Assembly: GCA_035647455.1 (NCBI GenBank)
Contig: DASRNI010000010.1
Coordinates: 1-52,162 of the forward strand
Direction: 5' to 3'
DNA length: 52,162 bases
Source of the DNA: UBA1361 sp035647455
Lineage (GTDB): Bacteria > Bacillota_I > Bacilli_A > RFN20 > CAG-826
Part shown: in pieces, positions 1-9,084 of the stretch
How the letters are laid out: each line of letters opens with the position of its first letter
Position numbering within the stretch: position 1 is the stretch's first letter
Notes under the pieces: model-generated
Told to the model about the DNA's origin: nothing
The model's database searches: none
What the model saw: the letters and a program-made list of their open reading frames with translations, nothing else
Position numbers and translations under genes: made by a program

Positions 1-1215
1 ATACACTAACTCACCAAATTCGTCAATGTAATTCAAATTGCCGTTTTTAATAATTGCTGAGCCAATAAATGGGCCAATAATCATCGGGAGCATGACAAAG
101 AAGACCATGCGGACACCGCTAAAAGTACCAGCCCGGCCTTCTGGAATAATATCGCGCGCTAACGCATTAAGCGGGACAAGGGCAATAAGATACGCCCCCA
201 TCATTACTGTGCCACCAATGAGCGTTAAGATAATTGTTGCCACACGGTAGTCTTTTAAGAATAGTCCAAAGAAGAAAAGGGCAAGAAGTCCAACCGCATA
301 AAGAATTGTCGCGGGAATTAAAAATGTTTTCTTGCCGTACTTATCAACTAGTCTTCCGCCTAAAAATGATAAGACAGAAGCTAAAATTAATATTCCACCA
401 AGAAGTAAGGCGTAATCAACGATTCCAATATATTTTTCAAAGTAAATAATAAAATAAGGTAAGAAAATTTGTTGGGCGATGCCTAAAACACAAATTGCTG
501 TGAAGATAATGTAGAGTAACCAATTTTTCTTAACGTTTTTTGGCGCAAAGCCGTACGTAATATCTTTAAAAAACTGGCCTTTTGGTTTTGCTTCAACTTC
601 GTCTTCAATAATAAAAAGACCGGCAATGCCTGTGCCGGTAACAATAACACCGACAATAAGAAAGAACGCGAGCCATTTGCCATCTTGCGTTAAGCCGTCA
701 AGCGCGCCAAACACAACGAGCATGCCAAGGAGTGGCATCGTCGCAAGTGCACCTTCAACACCACCACGGTTTTTCTCGTTCGTTACGTCATTAACCCACG
801 CATAAAACGTCGCGTCATTCGCGGTTGAACCAATATACGTCATAATACAATCAAGTAAGATTATGAGTGAAACAGTAAGGAGTACTACGTTTGCCTTCGG
901 GAAGAAACGTTCTGTATTATTTTTCGTAATAAACGCGAAAGCAAGAATTGACACACCCCAAATGATGTAACCAACACTCATAAATATTTTCCGTTTACCG
1001 AGCCGATCACTTACTGCACCCATGACAATTGTCGCTATTGTTGCAACCGCTGCACTTAACGCGACCATCCAGGCAATCGCACTTGGGTCATACGTGACGG
1101 TTTTATAGATGTATAAGTTCAGATACATGTTTTCAATCGTCCAGGCGATTTGACCAATGAGACCAAAAAGAATGATAACAATCCACTTTTTGGCGCCTAA
1201 TTTGTTTTGTGTCAT
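1..1215 (-). CDS. MFS transporter, 3' end cut by window
   Basis: Reading the minus strand from an ATG at 1215 gives 405 open codons that run off the window start. The protein is highly hydrophobic with many membrane segments. After the first helices a loop reads GAVSDRLGKRK, which matches the major facilitator motif A (GxxxDRxGRR) between TM2 and TM3. A second copy of this loop type (GGRLVDKYGKK) follows in the second half, as expected from the internal duplication of MFS proteins. An AAAGGAG ribosome site lies 8 nt before the ATG. Family knowledge supports a cytoplasmic-membrane secondary transporter. The substrate cannot be read from sequence; a sugar is plausible but only inferred from the carbohydrate locus further on. 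Confidence 0.85.
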   Translation of the reverse strand, partial: MTQNKLGAKKWIVIILFGLIGQIAWTIENMYLNLYIYKTVTYDPSAIAWMVALSAAVATIATIVMGAVSDRLGKRKIFMSVGYIIWGVSILAFAFITKNNTERFFPKANVVLLTVSLIILLDCIMTYIGSTANDATFYAWVNDVTNEKNRGGVEGALATMPLLGMLVVFGALDGLTQDGKWLAFFLIVGVIVTGTGIAGLFIIEDEVEAKPKGQFFKDITYGFAPKNVKKNWLLYIIFTAICVLGIAQQIFLPYFIIYFEKYIGIVDYALLLGGILILASVLSFLGGRLVDKYGKKTFLIPATILYAVGLLALFFFGLFLKDYRVATIILTLIGGTVMMGAYLIALVPLNALARDIIPEGRAGTFSGVRMVFFVMLPMIIGPFIGSAIIKNGNLNYIDEFGELVY

Positions 1216-1697
1216 AATTAAGACTCCTTTTATATTTAATTTCATCTTGCTGCTTAAGTTATAAACAAGCGAATGACAATTGTAAATCAAGATATATTAA
1301 ACGGTTTTAATAGCGTTTTTCTTTATTAAATAAAGAAGAAAAAGCAGTTTTTAAAAAAATAAATGTCGGTAACTTATTAATTAAATTGTAACATAAGCAA
1401 AATGATAAAAAAAGATTTGTTACAACGGTTTGGCGGTAAAATGTTGCGTTTTAAGGCATATTTCCTTGATAAGAATTCGATTATTTGAAAATCCGCTAAA
1501 AACGCCCTATTATCCGCTTTAATTTGCAATAAACGCCCAATTTATGGACGTAATTTAAAATAAGTATTTTTTGTTAAATCATCTCTTTTCTATTATATAG
1601 AAATTACTTAGTGCATTAGAGTAGTGCAGAAGGTGTTGCCAATGTATGATGAATTTAATTACTGACACTTAATTTCAGTGACAAGGGAGGTAAAATC
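1216..1697. other. AT-rich divergent intergenic region
   Basis: This gap of nearly 500 bases separates the minus-strand MFS gene from the plus-strand broken lipoprotein gene and holds no convincing ORF. I see an inverted pair TTGTAACA...TGTTACAA around 1386-1425, a short direct repeat AGTGCA flanking seven bases near 1612-1630, and a possible promoter for the lipoprotein (TTGTTA, about 14-17 bp, TATTAT/TATATA) near 1570-1602. None is strong enough to name a regulator. Confidence 0.4.
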
Positions 1698-2693
1698 ATG
1701 AAACTTAAACTACCCTTATTAGGCTTATTGCTTGTACTTTCGAGCTGTACAAGTGCGTCAAGTTCGCTTGATGATATATCAACAATCACGAGTGAAAGTG
1801 GAACGACAACAAGTGTTGTTAGTTAAACACCACCTTCAAGTGAAGACTCTGTAGCGACAGAAAGTAGTGAAGAAGTCACAACAACTGAAAGTGATGTGAG
1901 TTCTGAAAGCGATGTGAGTTCGCAAGATGATGTGAGTTCAGAAACTGAACCATCGATACCGGAACCAAGTGAAAGTGAAACTGTTCCTTCAAGTGAAGAT
2001 AGTTCAATAATTGATGAGCCGGTTACAAGTGAAGAAGAACCAATCACGACAGAAGAACCAATCACGACAGAAGAGCCAGTCACTAGCGAAGAACCGACAA
2101 CTTCGGAAGATGAACCCGTTTCTTCAAAAGAAGAACCCGACGAAGGCGAAGAACCGAACGAACATTTTAGTGGCTTAACTGGCGACGCTTTACTCGTTGC
2201 CGAAGGAATCGCCCGTGAAGGTGAGTATGACGAAGAAAACGCGCGTTATTTTGTGAGTGAAACGATTAATGATGGCTGGGTTGAATTAACCCATACTTTT
2301 GCCTACCATTACGAGGAAAAAGAATTCCGCATAACCGGCGTTACAATCTTACTCTATGTTGATTATTTTAGTGGTGCCGAAGGTTATGTCGTCTTTACGT
2401 GGGGCGAATTTTTTGATGGCTATTTTGGCGGTCAAGCAATTCGTGGTGAACATTCTTTACGTGGGGCGCGTTTTACTGGTGTTTATAATATTAACTACGA
2501 TTATCTTTTCTTTACCGGTTTTACGTATGAATCTTATTCATTTCCAGTAACCGATGATAACTTAAAGGATATGTATACTAAAGCTTCGCAGCGGGATAGT
2601 ATTTTCAATAATATTGAAACAGCATATCGGTTTGCTTTTGCGTTTGTTCGACTCAAAGTTAGTATGGAAATTAATATTTTTGAACTAGCGTAA
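1698..2693 (+). pseudogene. Ser/Glu-linker lipoprotein, in-frame TAA in linker
   Basis: The ATG at 1698 follows GGGAGGT and opens a lipoprotein signal peptide with lipobox LSSC. A Ser/Thr/Glu linker follows, but TAA at 1824-1826 stops it after 42 codons. The same frame continues open through the rest of the linker and a globular domain of about 175 residues to the TAA at 2691-2693. The two halves share frame and composition, so one nonsense change (for example GAA to TAA, as in neighbouring SEE motifs) explains the break. The downstream part alone would start at a GTG inside low-complexity sequence with no ribosome site and would lack the signal peptide. The globular domain is not one I recognise. 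A sequencing error or read-through is the alternative. Confidence 0.75.
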
Positions 2694-2752
2694 AACAATC
2701 CTTCTTTTCAAGTTTCCAGACAAAACTACATTAGAAATCTTTACTTAAGGTG

Positions 2753-2778
2753 ATTAGCAATAATGCTAATTAGTTTTA
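2753..2778 (+). terminator. Possible hairpin terminator
   Basis: ATTAGCA-ATAA-TGCTAAT forms a perfect 7-bp stem, followed by the T-rich stretch TAGTTTTA. The stem is AT-rich and the T run is interrupted, so termination is only likely. Confidence 0.4.
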
Positions 2779-2802
2779 CTGATGTCAAAATATGGTTATA
2801 AT
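2774..2802 (+). promoter_or_regulatory. Promoter of lipoprotein gene at 2822
   Basis: TTTTAC at 2774-2779 is followed after 17 bp by a perfect TATAAT at 2797-2802. It predicts a 5' leader of about a dozen bases carrying GAGGT before the ATG at 2822. Confidence 0.55.
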
Positions 2803-2821
2803 ACTTGCGAGGTAAACGATT

Positions 2822-3835
2822 ATGTATACATTTAAAACTAAAAAAATAATTATATTACCGCTATTACTATTTATAGCGAGTTGTAGCGATATAACGAGTA
2901 GTGAAAGCAGTCTCTTTTCGAGTGAAGATACAAGTTTAACGGAAAGTTCACATAGTGAAACGACAGAAGAAAGCAGTACACTCGTTAGTGAAATAACGGA
3001 AAGTACGGAAGAAGTTAGTGAAGTTTCTGAAGAAGAGAGTAACAATGGAACAACGACAAGTGTTAATAATAGTGAAGAAGAAGTTACTTCTAGCGAAGAA
3101 GTCGTTCCTAGTGAAGAAGAAAGTAGTGAACCAATTAGTTCATCTATTCCTGAACCAGAACCAGAACCAGAGCCAGGGATTTATTTAGCACGAAAACGGA
3201 TCGGTGTAGCAGTCAGCAAAACAATTACAATTGAGCACGTTGTTTATCCGCATGACTTAGGTGAAGTAACGTGGGAGCTTATTCGGCACGATCCTTATGA
3301 TGTTCCGGATTACCCCGCGATTGTAACCCCAGACGGACAAGTTACTGGGATGCAGTATACGAGTGACGAATACCAAATTAAAGGAACACTGCTTGAGTTT
3401 GAAGTTTACGTAACACTGACTGTTTTTCTTGATTACGATAAGCATGTCGATACATTTTATCCGTCGTATACATTGAGTGACGCGATTGGTCGCGGTAATC
3501 GTTATCATAACGGCACAACGATGTATGCGGGTATTTCTCCGCTTCGTAACACGCATTATTATGCGTACGACTTAAAAGCCGGAATGACTTTTAATGTAAT
3601 GGGTTTAACACGGTATAACGCGGACAGACCAAAGTTTTATTATGAATTTGGTCGCGCTGTTAATAATGAATTTGTGGCGTTAGAAGGCCCTTTTATTAGT
3701 GATGATGGCAAGGCGATGCTTTTAGGTTATGACATTACTGAAGACGGTGAATATATTGTTCGCGTTAAACCGCATATTGAAATTAATACAAGTTCTGACG
3801 GCTTTAGTTATATTAAGTATACTTTTTGGTTTTAA
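2822..3835 (+). CDS. Surface lipoprotein with Ser/Glu linker and Ig-like domain
   Basis: A 337-residue protein. Residues 1-20 form a signal peptide with lipobox IASC, so it should be lipid-anchored on the outer face of the membrane. Residues 22-115 are a Ser/Glu/Thr-rich spacer ending in EPEPEPEPG. Residues 116-200 resemble a bacterial Ig-like Big_2 domain: a TWELI strand, then IVTPDGQVTG, which is the usual end of such domains. The last 130 residues form a beta-rich domain with some likeness to pre-peptidase C-terminal domains, a weak call. No catalytic motif is visible. A binding or scaffold role on the cell surface is inferred. It has its own promoter and sits between two other linker lipoproteins. 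Confidence 0.8.
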   Translation: MYTFKTKKIIILPLLLFIASCSDITSSESSLFSSEDTSLTESSHSETTEESSTLVSEITESTEEVSEVSEEESNNGTTTSVNNSEEEVTSSEEVVPSEEESSEPISSSIPEPEPEPEPGIYLARKRIGVAVSKTITIEHVVYPHDLGEVTWELIRHDPYDVPDYPAIVTPDGQVTGMQYTSDEYQIKGTLLEFEVYVTLTVFLDYDKHVDTFYPSYTLSDAIGRGNRYHNGTTMYAGISPLRNTHYYAYDLKAGMTFNVMGLTRYNADRPKFYYEFGRAVNNEFVALEGPFISDDGKAMLLGYDITEDGEYIVRVKPHIEINTSSDGFSYIKYTFWF

Positions 3836-3918
3836 AGAGTGACATTAACGCCTAAATATCGGCGAACAATTCTTTAACGTGTTACAATTGAAAAGAAGTA
3901 AATTTTAGGAGCAATATA

Positions 3919-5403
3919 ATGAAAAAGAAGTACACTTTTCTTTTTATCGCCGTAGCGCTTATTTTAACGAGTTGCCGCAAAGAAAATAAAACGAGTAAAA
4001 GTCAAAGTAGTGAAGAAAGTAGTATTAGTGAAGAAAGTAGTACGATAAGTGAAGAAAGTTCGGCTTTATCGGAAGATGTGCCTTCGACAAGCGAAGTTTC
4101 AGAAGTCGACATAACAAGTGAAACGTCAGAAGAAGATATAACTTCAAGCGAAGCAAGTGAATATATTAGTGAAGAACAACCGGATTATTATACTGCTACT
4201 TTTAGTCATCGTTTCGTCCCAACCGACTTTAGTCAAGGGGGCGGGAATAAAGTTATTAATGGCTTAAAATGGACTTATTCGTCGTTTACTTATTTAGGTG
4301 GTTCCGATAAAGGGGTTCAAATCGGCTCAAAAAACAATCCGCAAAAAACCCCTTGGACAATCGCCACAACGTTTCCTGAAGGTGTCAAGTTAACAAGCAT
4401 TACTATGTATTTAGCGAACGCTTCGGGTGGTTCTGGTGAGTTTACGCTTAATTATGGTGACGGAATAAAAACTAATTCATTTAGTTCGACCGATTTAGTG
4501 TTAATAACGTATGATCACCTTGATACATTTACAACCGACTTTAGCCTTACGTTAAAAGCTAACAGTGCGGCAATGTACTTTTATAGTCTTGAACTTAATT
4601 TTCATGTTAATAACGATGTTTCGTTTGTCGTGACGCGGGACTCCGAAGAAGGAATTCCCGTTGTGCCAGGAAAGAACGGCATTCCGCTTGCAACATATAC
4701 ACCAATTAGTAAAGAAGATTATTACCCCGCGACGATTCACGAGAAAACCGGGGAAAGTTTAAAGTTAGAATTGCGCTCATTACTAACGACAATGACAAAA
4801 ACGAGTTATGATGACGCTCGTTTCATGTTGCAGTATACGGACGAAAATATTAATAACCTTGGGTTCCTTTATGGGATGTGGGATGGTGACGATATATTAC
4901 CAACGTGGGATAGCGGTGCTAGCTGGCAACGTGAACACGTTTGGCCGGCTTCACGGATGCACAAGTCTGGTGAAACTGATCGCCCAAGTGGTAGTACACG
5001 CAATCATGCGACAGACTTACATAACTTACGTGTAGTATGTCCTGCTGCTAACGCGCTCCATGCGAATCACTTTTTAGACGAAAAAGGGGCTACAGCTGGT
5101 GCTTTTTATCCAAACATTGCGAGTGGTTTAAATGGTTTTCATAACTATGTTGGTGATCACCGCGGTGATGTTGCGAGAATTTACTTTTATATGGCTGTTC
5201 GTTATGATCATTTAAGTTTAATTGAAAATATCGAAAGCGGTGGCAATAGTATAATGGGTCGTCTTTCGGCGTTACTTCGTTGGCACATTGAAGACCCGGT
5301 CGATGACTTTGAAATCGCGCGCAATAATAAAATATATGGTTATCAAGGCAACCGCAATCCGTTTATTGATTACCCGGAATTAGTTACAGAAATCTGGTCA
5401 TAA
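3919..5403 (+). CDS. Lipoprotein endonuclease I family nuclease
   Basis: A 494-residue lipoprotein, lipobox LTSC with Cys19, then a Ser/Glu linker to about residue 90. Residues 90-235 form a beta-sandwich of unknown role often found beside such nucleases. The C-terminal domain is an endonuclease I (EndA/NucM) fold: REHVWPAS around residue 340 carries the catalytic His of the His-Me motif, and TDLHNLRVV around 365-373 carries the metal-binding Asn region. The family makes non-specific Mg-dependent cuts in DNA or RNA. Anchored outside the cell, it would degrade extracellular nucleic acid for nutrients. TAGGAG lies 8 nt before the ATG, and an extended -10 (TGTTACAAT) lies at 3880-3888. Confidence 0.88.
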   Translation: MKKKYTFLFIAVALILTSCRKENKTSKSQSSEESSISEESSTISEESSALSEDVPSTSEVSEVDITSETSEEDITSSEASEYISEEQPDYYTATFSHRFVPTDFSQGGGNKVINGLKWTYSSFTYLGGSDKGVQIGSKNNPQKTPWTIATTFPEGVKLTSITMYLANASGGSGEFTLNYGDGIKTNSFSSTDLVLITYDHLDTFTTDFSLTLKANSAAMYFYSLELNFHVNNDVSFVVTRDSEEGIPVVPGKNGIPLATYTPISKEDYYPATIHEKTGESLKLELRSLLTTMTKTSYDDARFMLQYTDENINNLGFLYGMWDGDDILPTWDSGASWQREHVWPASRMHKSGETDRPSGSTRNHATDLHNLRVVCPAANALHANHFLDEKGATAGAFYPNIASGLNGFHNYVGDHRGDVARIYFYMAVRYDHLSLIENIESGGNSIMGRLSALLRWHIEDPVDDFEIARNNKIYGYQGNRNPFIDYPELVTEIWS

Positions 5404-5437
5404 TTTAAAATATTATAAAGTTCCCTATACAATAAAC

Positions 5438-5464
5438 AACGCTTAATCAATTTTCAAAAGCGTT
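5438..5464. terminator. Bidirectional terminator-like hairpin
   Basis: AACGCTT and AAGCGTT form a perfect 7-bp stem with a 13-base loop between the convergent genes ending at 5403 and 5464. The stem overlaps the last codon of the minus-strand gene. The flanking T tract is short on both strands. Confidence 0.5.
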
Positions 5465-7116
5465 TAAAACTGAATAATTTCGTTTTCTGTTGCGCCCGTA
5501 AAAGGGTTCTTTATTTCGACAATTTCGTGCTTACTATTAACGAAGTAAGCTTGTTTACTATGCGTAGTTATTTCAACTCGTAATGAAGTGTAAGGTCCAA
5601 AGAGAACACGGTTTTTATCTGCTTGCTTTAACGCATGCTTTGAAGTAACAAATTCTGGAAACAATGCCCCGGTTCCTTTAGCAAGTTGTTTTGCTTTAAA
5701 ATCAGGCAAGACGGTTAACGGACTATTTGGTAAATCAGCAAGGTAATATAGTTCATGAAGATGACCGGCAAAACTTGCATCAATATTAAGTGAATTTAAT
5801 ACACTTACAAACGCTTCTTTTTCTTGCTCAAGAAACAGAGTTTCTTCATACTGATTAATCGCACTAAGTGGATGATGCGATATTACAAAGCGATAATCAT
5901 AGCTATTTAAATTATATTGATTATTTTCATCAGCAGCTACTTCGTTTAACCACGCTAGCTGTGCATCGCGGTAGCTTGAAAAATGCGCACTACCGTAAAA
6001 TTCCCACCAGTCGTCATTATGATCTTCGGCAAAATCAAGGACAAAGAGAAAGACGCTACCAAGTTTAACCGGATAATAGAAGTTGTTGTTAAAAGTACCA
6101 ACAGCACCGGCTAATTCACTTAAATATTCACCTTTTGTTTCGTGATTCCCCCGGTTATAAATGACCGCGATTTCGCCGTTTGTGATTTTATATGCGACTT
6201 TATTAATAAAACTAATATTTGCCCGCCTTTCTAAAAACGAACTAATATCACCAGCAAGAACGACAAAGTCAAGTTTTTCTTTTTCGTATGTTACAGATTT
6301 TACCGTAGAACTCATTTTATCATGAAAGTCACTTGCAACGTGAAACGTTATTCCGTCACTCGCATCAAGCGGACGAAAAGCGTTTATGTGACTTATTGTT
6401 CGTCCCTTAACCGCATTATAAGGGCCACGATAAAGAAACGCTGTCGCGGTTACTTCGTAACTCTTATGCGTATCAAGTTCAACCATCGGCACAATTATTT
6501 TATGGACTTTACTATTTGTTTTAAGTGTACCGTTATCTAAATTGTAGTAAGTTTCGGGGCCGATTTTAACTTGTCCGCTGCTTTTTTGCGAAGTTTCAAA
6601 AACAATTTGATATTCGTCATTTACGGCATAAACGACGGGTTTAGTGATAAAACGCATCAAGCTAAAATCGAAAACATTAACGGCACCAACAAGAAGTGTC
6701 ACGATTAAAAGGGCAGTATGCGTATATAATACCTTTTTAGTGAGTTTTATTTTTTTAAAAGTCGTGTAAACAAAGAAAAAGAGCGCGTAAAGAAAAAGCA
6801 GAATTAGTAAAATGCTGCTAAAGTTGCGGAGAAAGAAGATCGTATAATCAACGGTAACAATGAGCATAACGACAAAGAGTAAGGCAAAAGGCGTTGTAAG
6901 CACAAGTCCGGTAATTAAAAGAGTTTTCTTTTTAACGTAACAATTAACGGTGAGTAAAATCAGCGCAGCAACAAGTAAAAGACCAATAACGACGCTAATA
7001 CCTTGCCAAGGACCGAAAACTTGGCGAAAACCGTTCCAAATGTAGCGCATAGCGATAAATGTAGCAATATTTAAAACTGCGAAGACTAACGCAGCTTCTC
7101 GAAAATACCGTTTCAT
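5464..7116 (-). CDS. Membrane-anchored calcineurin-like metallophosphoesterase
   Basis: A 550-residue protein starting at an ATG preceded by AAGGAG. Residues 5-150 contain five predicted transmembrane helices. After a beta-rich region comes a metallophosphoesterase domain with the whole metal-site series: ASDFHD (Asp263), AGDIS (Asp290), RGNHE (Asn324-His325), ISHHP near 415 and GHLHE near 456. The WWEFYGS segment and the spacing are typical of secreted purple-acid-like or YkuE-like phosphoesterases. The catalytic domain most likely faces outside, although topology is inferred. The substrate could be a phosphodiester or phosphomonoester. Its nearness to secreted nucleases suggests a role in phosphate or nucleotide scavenging, which is not proven. 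Confidence 0.85.
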   Translation of the reverse strand: MKRYFREAALVFAVLNIATFIAMRYIWNGFRQVFGPWQGISVVIGLLLVAALILLTVNCYVKKKTLLITGLVLTTPFALLFVVMLIVTVDYTIFFLRNFSSILLILLFLYALFFFVYTTFKKIKLTKKVLYTHTALLIVTLLVGAVNVFDFSLMRFITKPVVYAVNDEYQIVFETSQKSSGQVKIGPETYYNLDNGTLKTNSKVHKIIVPMVELDTHKSYEVTATAFLYRGPYNAVKGRTISHINAFRPLDASDGITFHVASDFHDKMSSTVKSVTYEKEKLDFVVLAGDISSFLERRANISFINKVAYKITNGEIAVIYNRGNHETKGEYLSELAGAVGTFNNNFYYPVKLGSVFLFVLDFAEDHNDDWWEFYGSAHFSSYRDAQLAWLNEVAADENNQYNLNSYDYRFVISHHPLSAINQYEETLFLEQEKEAFVSVLNSLNIDASFAGHLHELYYLADLPNSPLTVLPDFKAKQLAKGTGALFPEFVTSKHALKQADKNRVLFGPYTSLRVEITTHSKQAYFVNSKHEIVEIKNPFTGATENEIIQF

Positions 7117-7182
7117 AACTTTTCTCCTTATTAATCAAAATTAAACTATTTACATTTTAACAAAAAAGAAGTGAGCTTGAGC

Positions 7183-7236
7183 TATAATAAGTCTTAACAT
7201 GGTAATATAACATTGTTATTAATGCTATTTAGCATT
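7183..7236 (+). promoter_or_regulatory. Promoter and paired hairpins before ECF gene
   Basis: A perfect TATAAT lies at 7183-7188. Just downstream are an odd palindrome ATAACA-T-TGTTAT (7207-7219) and a hairpin AATGCT-ATTT-AGCATT (7221-7236), both in the predicted leader. AAGGAG follows at about 7249. The structures could be an operator or leader element. No known riboswitch consensus is recognisable. Confidence 0.4.
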
Positions 7237-7272
7237 ACAAACATATTTAAGGAGTTAATCAAAAATACAATC

Positions 7273-7887
7273 ATGGAAACTAAGAAGTTAGTACGTACAA
7301 TTGCCCTTGATGGGCTCTTTATTGCTATTTTAGTAATTATGACTTTTGTCCCATATGTCGGGTTTATCCCGTTTTTCTTTGGTGTTTCGATTACAATTAT
7401 TCATATTCCTGTAATTATCGGCGCACTCTTTTTAGGGTGGAAGAAAGGTTTGCTTTACGGCCTAGCGTTTGGTCTTGCTTCATTAATCAAGGCAGCAACC
7501 GCACCGGCCGGAGTGCTTGATCCTTGTTTTGTTAATCCGTTAATCAGTGTGCTTCCGCGGATCTTATTTGGCCTTGCGGCTGGCTTACTGATGGTTGGGG
7601 TTGCTAAACTTAAAACTTCACAAGTAGCAAAGATCTTTCTCATTAGTGGTGCAAGCGTCATTGCGACAGTCATTCATACTGTTTCCGTGTTTTTTGCTCT
7701 AGGCTTAATTCATCAAGAGTTTTTAACGTGGGAAATTGCACTCTTGTTTGGCACTAATTTGTTGATTGAAATGACGGTCGCCGCGCTACTTACTCCGTTA
7801 TTATATAAGTCACTAGAAAAACCGTTTGCGAATTATTTACGCAAAAACACCGATGCTGACAAGATTGAAAACGTCGATTATGAATAA
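7273..7887 (+). CDS. ECF transporter substrate-binding S component
   Basis: About 204 residues, very hydrophobic with six predicted membrane helices. The first helix pair and the segment HIPVIIGALFLGWKKGLL are characteristic of ECF-transporter S components, as are DPCFVNPLISVLPRI and the Ala/Gly-rich helix after it. S components capture vitamins or small metabolites and share a T protein and two ATPases, here presumably encoded elsewhere. The substrate is not identifiable. The start is uncertain: METKKLV at 7273 matches family N-termini, but the AAGGAG at 7249 is 18 nt upstream of it. A longer form could begin at 7213 or 7222. It is convergent with the regulator gene at 7900. Confidence 0.8.
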   Translation: METKKLVRTIALDGLFIAILVIMTFVPYVGFIPFFFGVSITIIHIPVIIGALFLGWKKGLLYGLAFGLASLIKAATAPAGVLDPCFVNPLISVLPRILFGLAAGLLMVGVAKLKTSQVAKIFLISGASVIATVIHTVSVFFALGLIHQEFLTWEIALLFGTNLLIEMTVAALLTPLLYKSLEKPFANYLRKNTDADKIENVDYE

Positions 7888-7899
7888 TTATTTTATTTT

Positions 7900-8856
7900 T
7901 TAATCATTTGCTTCAACAAGCTCATCAAAGTCACTATTCTCATAGGCAATCGTTACAACGATATCTTGTTTTGCGTCACCAAAAGAACTACCAAATAAAT
8001 TAATACCACCGACATATTTTGCATTTTCTTTAATACCAATTTTTAAGCGATTGACGCTACTTTTAATTAAGTTAAGATCATCAATTTTTACATTTGCGAC
8101 GAGTTCTCCGTTAATATAAGTTCCGGTTTTATTGACCGTTATATTAATTAAAATGCCGTACTGTGTAAAGTTTTCCGGCCACCAATCTGGGGTTTGAATG
8201 CCCGGGCGGTCGCCATAATCACCGCGCGATAAATATGTTGCAACTTCAACATCGTTAATCCAAAATGTAATATTGCTTTTCCAGTCGTTATTATAATTAG
8301 GACATTCGCTACATAGTTCGAGTGAAAAATTAAGCGAAGCGATATTTGTAAGTGCATCACCACCAACCTTGAAAGGATAAACGATGTAACCTTTATAAAA
8401 AGCGACAAGTTCAGCATCGATTCGTTCAGGACTTAAAAAGACACTCTCACTGTCGACAGGTTCAAGAATTTTTTCTTTCGTACTGATTGTGCATGGTGGC
8501 GTAATCGCGAAGTCAATAAAACTTCCGAGCCGAATTGAAGTCGAAGTTAACAAGTTTGACTTAACCGAAGGGCTATTTAAATAAATGTAAAGCGTATCGT
8601 TATTAATTGAAATATTTTTCTCGTTCCCTTTTTTCGAAGGGTTCGCAATTGTTTTAATTAACTTTGCTTCACGCAATATTTTTAAGTGAAAAGATATTGT
8701 CGAAACAGCAAAATCGAGTTCATTCGCAAGTTCAACTAAAGTGTGTGATTTCCGCGCAACAAGGCGGAGAATTTTCCGTCTAATTGGTGAGGCTAATGAT
8801 TCACCTATCTTTTCTAATTCATAATTATCGTCTAAACCTAATACTACTTTGCGCAT
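7900..8856 (-). CDS. ArsR-type winged-helix regulator with C-terminal sensor domain
   Basis: 318 residues from an ATG at 8856 with AAAGGAG 6 nt upstream. The longer upstream frame lacks a ribosome site. Residues 10-90 form an ArsR/HTH_20 winged helix: LASPIRRKILRLVARK, then a recognition helix ELDFAVSTISFHLKIL and a basic wing with KKGNEKN. Residues 100-318 are a beta-rich domain containing GDYGDRPGIQTPDWWPENFT, a segment I recall from Firmicutes ArsR-like regulators beside glycoside hydrolase genes. I infer that this domain senses a carbohydrate. The gene is divergent from the GH43 operon and most likely controls it. Confidence 0.82.
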   Translation of the reverse strand: MRKVVLGLDDNYELEKIGESLASPIRRKILRLVARKSHTLVELANELDFAVSTISFHLKILREAKLIKTIANPSKKGNEKNISINNDTLYIYLNSPSVKSNLLTSTSIRLGSFIDFAITPPCTISTKEKILEPVDSESVFLSPERIDAELVAFYKGYIVYPFKVGGDALTNIASLNFSLELCSECPNYNNDWKSNITFWINDVEVATYLSRGDYGDRPGIQTPDWWPENFTQYGILINITVNKTGTYINGELVANVKIDDLNLIKSSVNRLKIGIKENAKYVGGINLFGSSFGDAKQDIVVTIAYENSDFDELVEAND

Positions 8857-8911
8857 AAAAACACTCCTTTTCTTTATTAAAGCACAAAAAATCGTAAAAA
8901 TAAAGGTGAAT

Positions 8912-9008
8912 TTCGAATATCTTCGAAGAAATAACGGCATTTTTAAAAAATTCGCTTTTTCAGTTGTATCGCTGTTTTGATATGGTAAAATTAAAGTGTA
9001 AAACACTT
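8912..9008 (+). promoter_or_regulatory. GH43 operon promoter and two operator candidates
   Basis: TTGTAT at 8964-8969, a 16-bp spacer and TAAAAT at 8986-8991 with an upstream TG (TGGTAAAAT) make a good promoter for the operon. Two palindromes flank it. TTCGAA occurs twice at 8912-8917 and 8922-8927. AAGTGT-AAA-ACACTT at 8994-9008 lies right at the predicted transcription start, where a repressor would block. The neighbouring ArsR-type regulator is the obvious candidate to bind. Confidence 0.5.
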
Positions 9009-9084
9009 ATGTACGGAATAATCCACTCCAGCAGAGTAAATTTCAACTTTAGATAATACTAGTAAGACATTGAAGGAGTTGCAT

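Noticed and set aside
1823..2083. Antisense open frame rich in Ser/Val over a lipoprotein linker
   Set aside because: It is the mirror of the repeated AGTGAAGAA linker DNA; similar antisense frames appear over other linkers, with no ribosome site or signal.
8857..9006. Longer N-terminus of the ArsR-type regulator
   Set aside because: The extension crosses the divergent promoter, and the ATG at 8856 has a good ribosome site.
9070..9084. Upstream TTG start for the first GH43 gene
   Set aside because: The AAGGAG ribosome site lies inside that extension; the ATG at 9085 is spaced correctly and begins the signal peptide.
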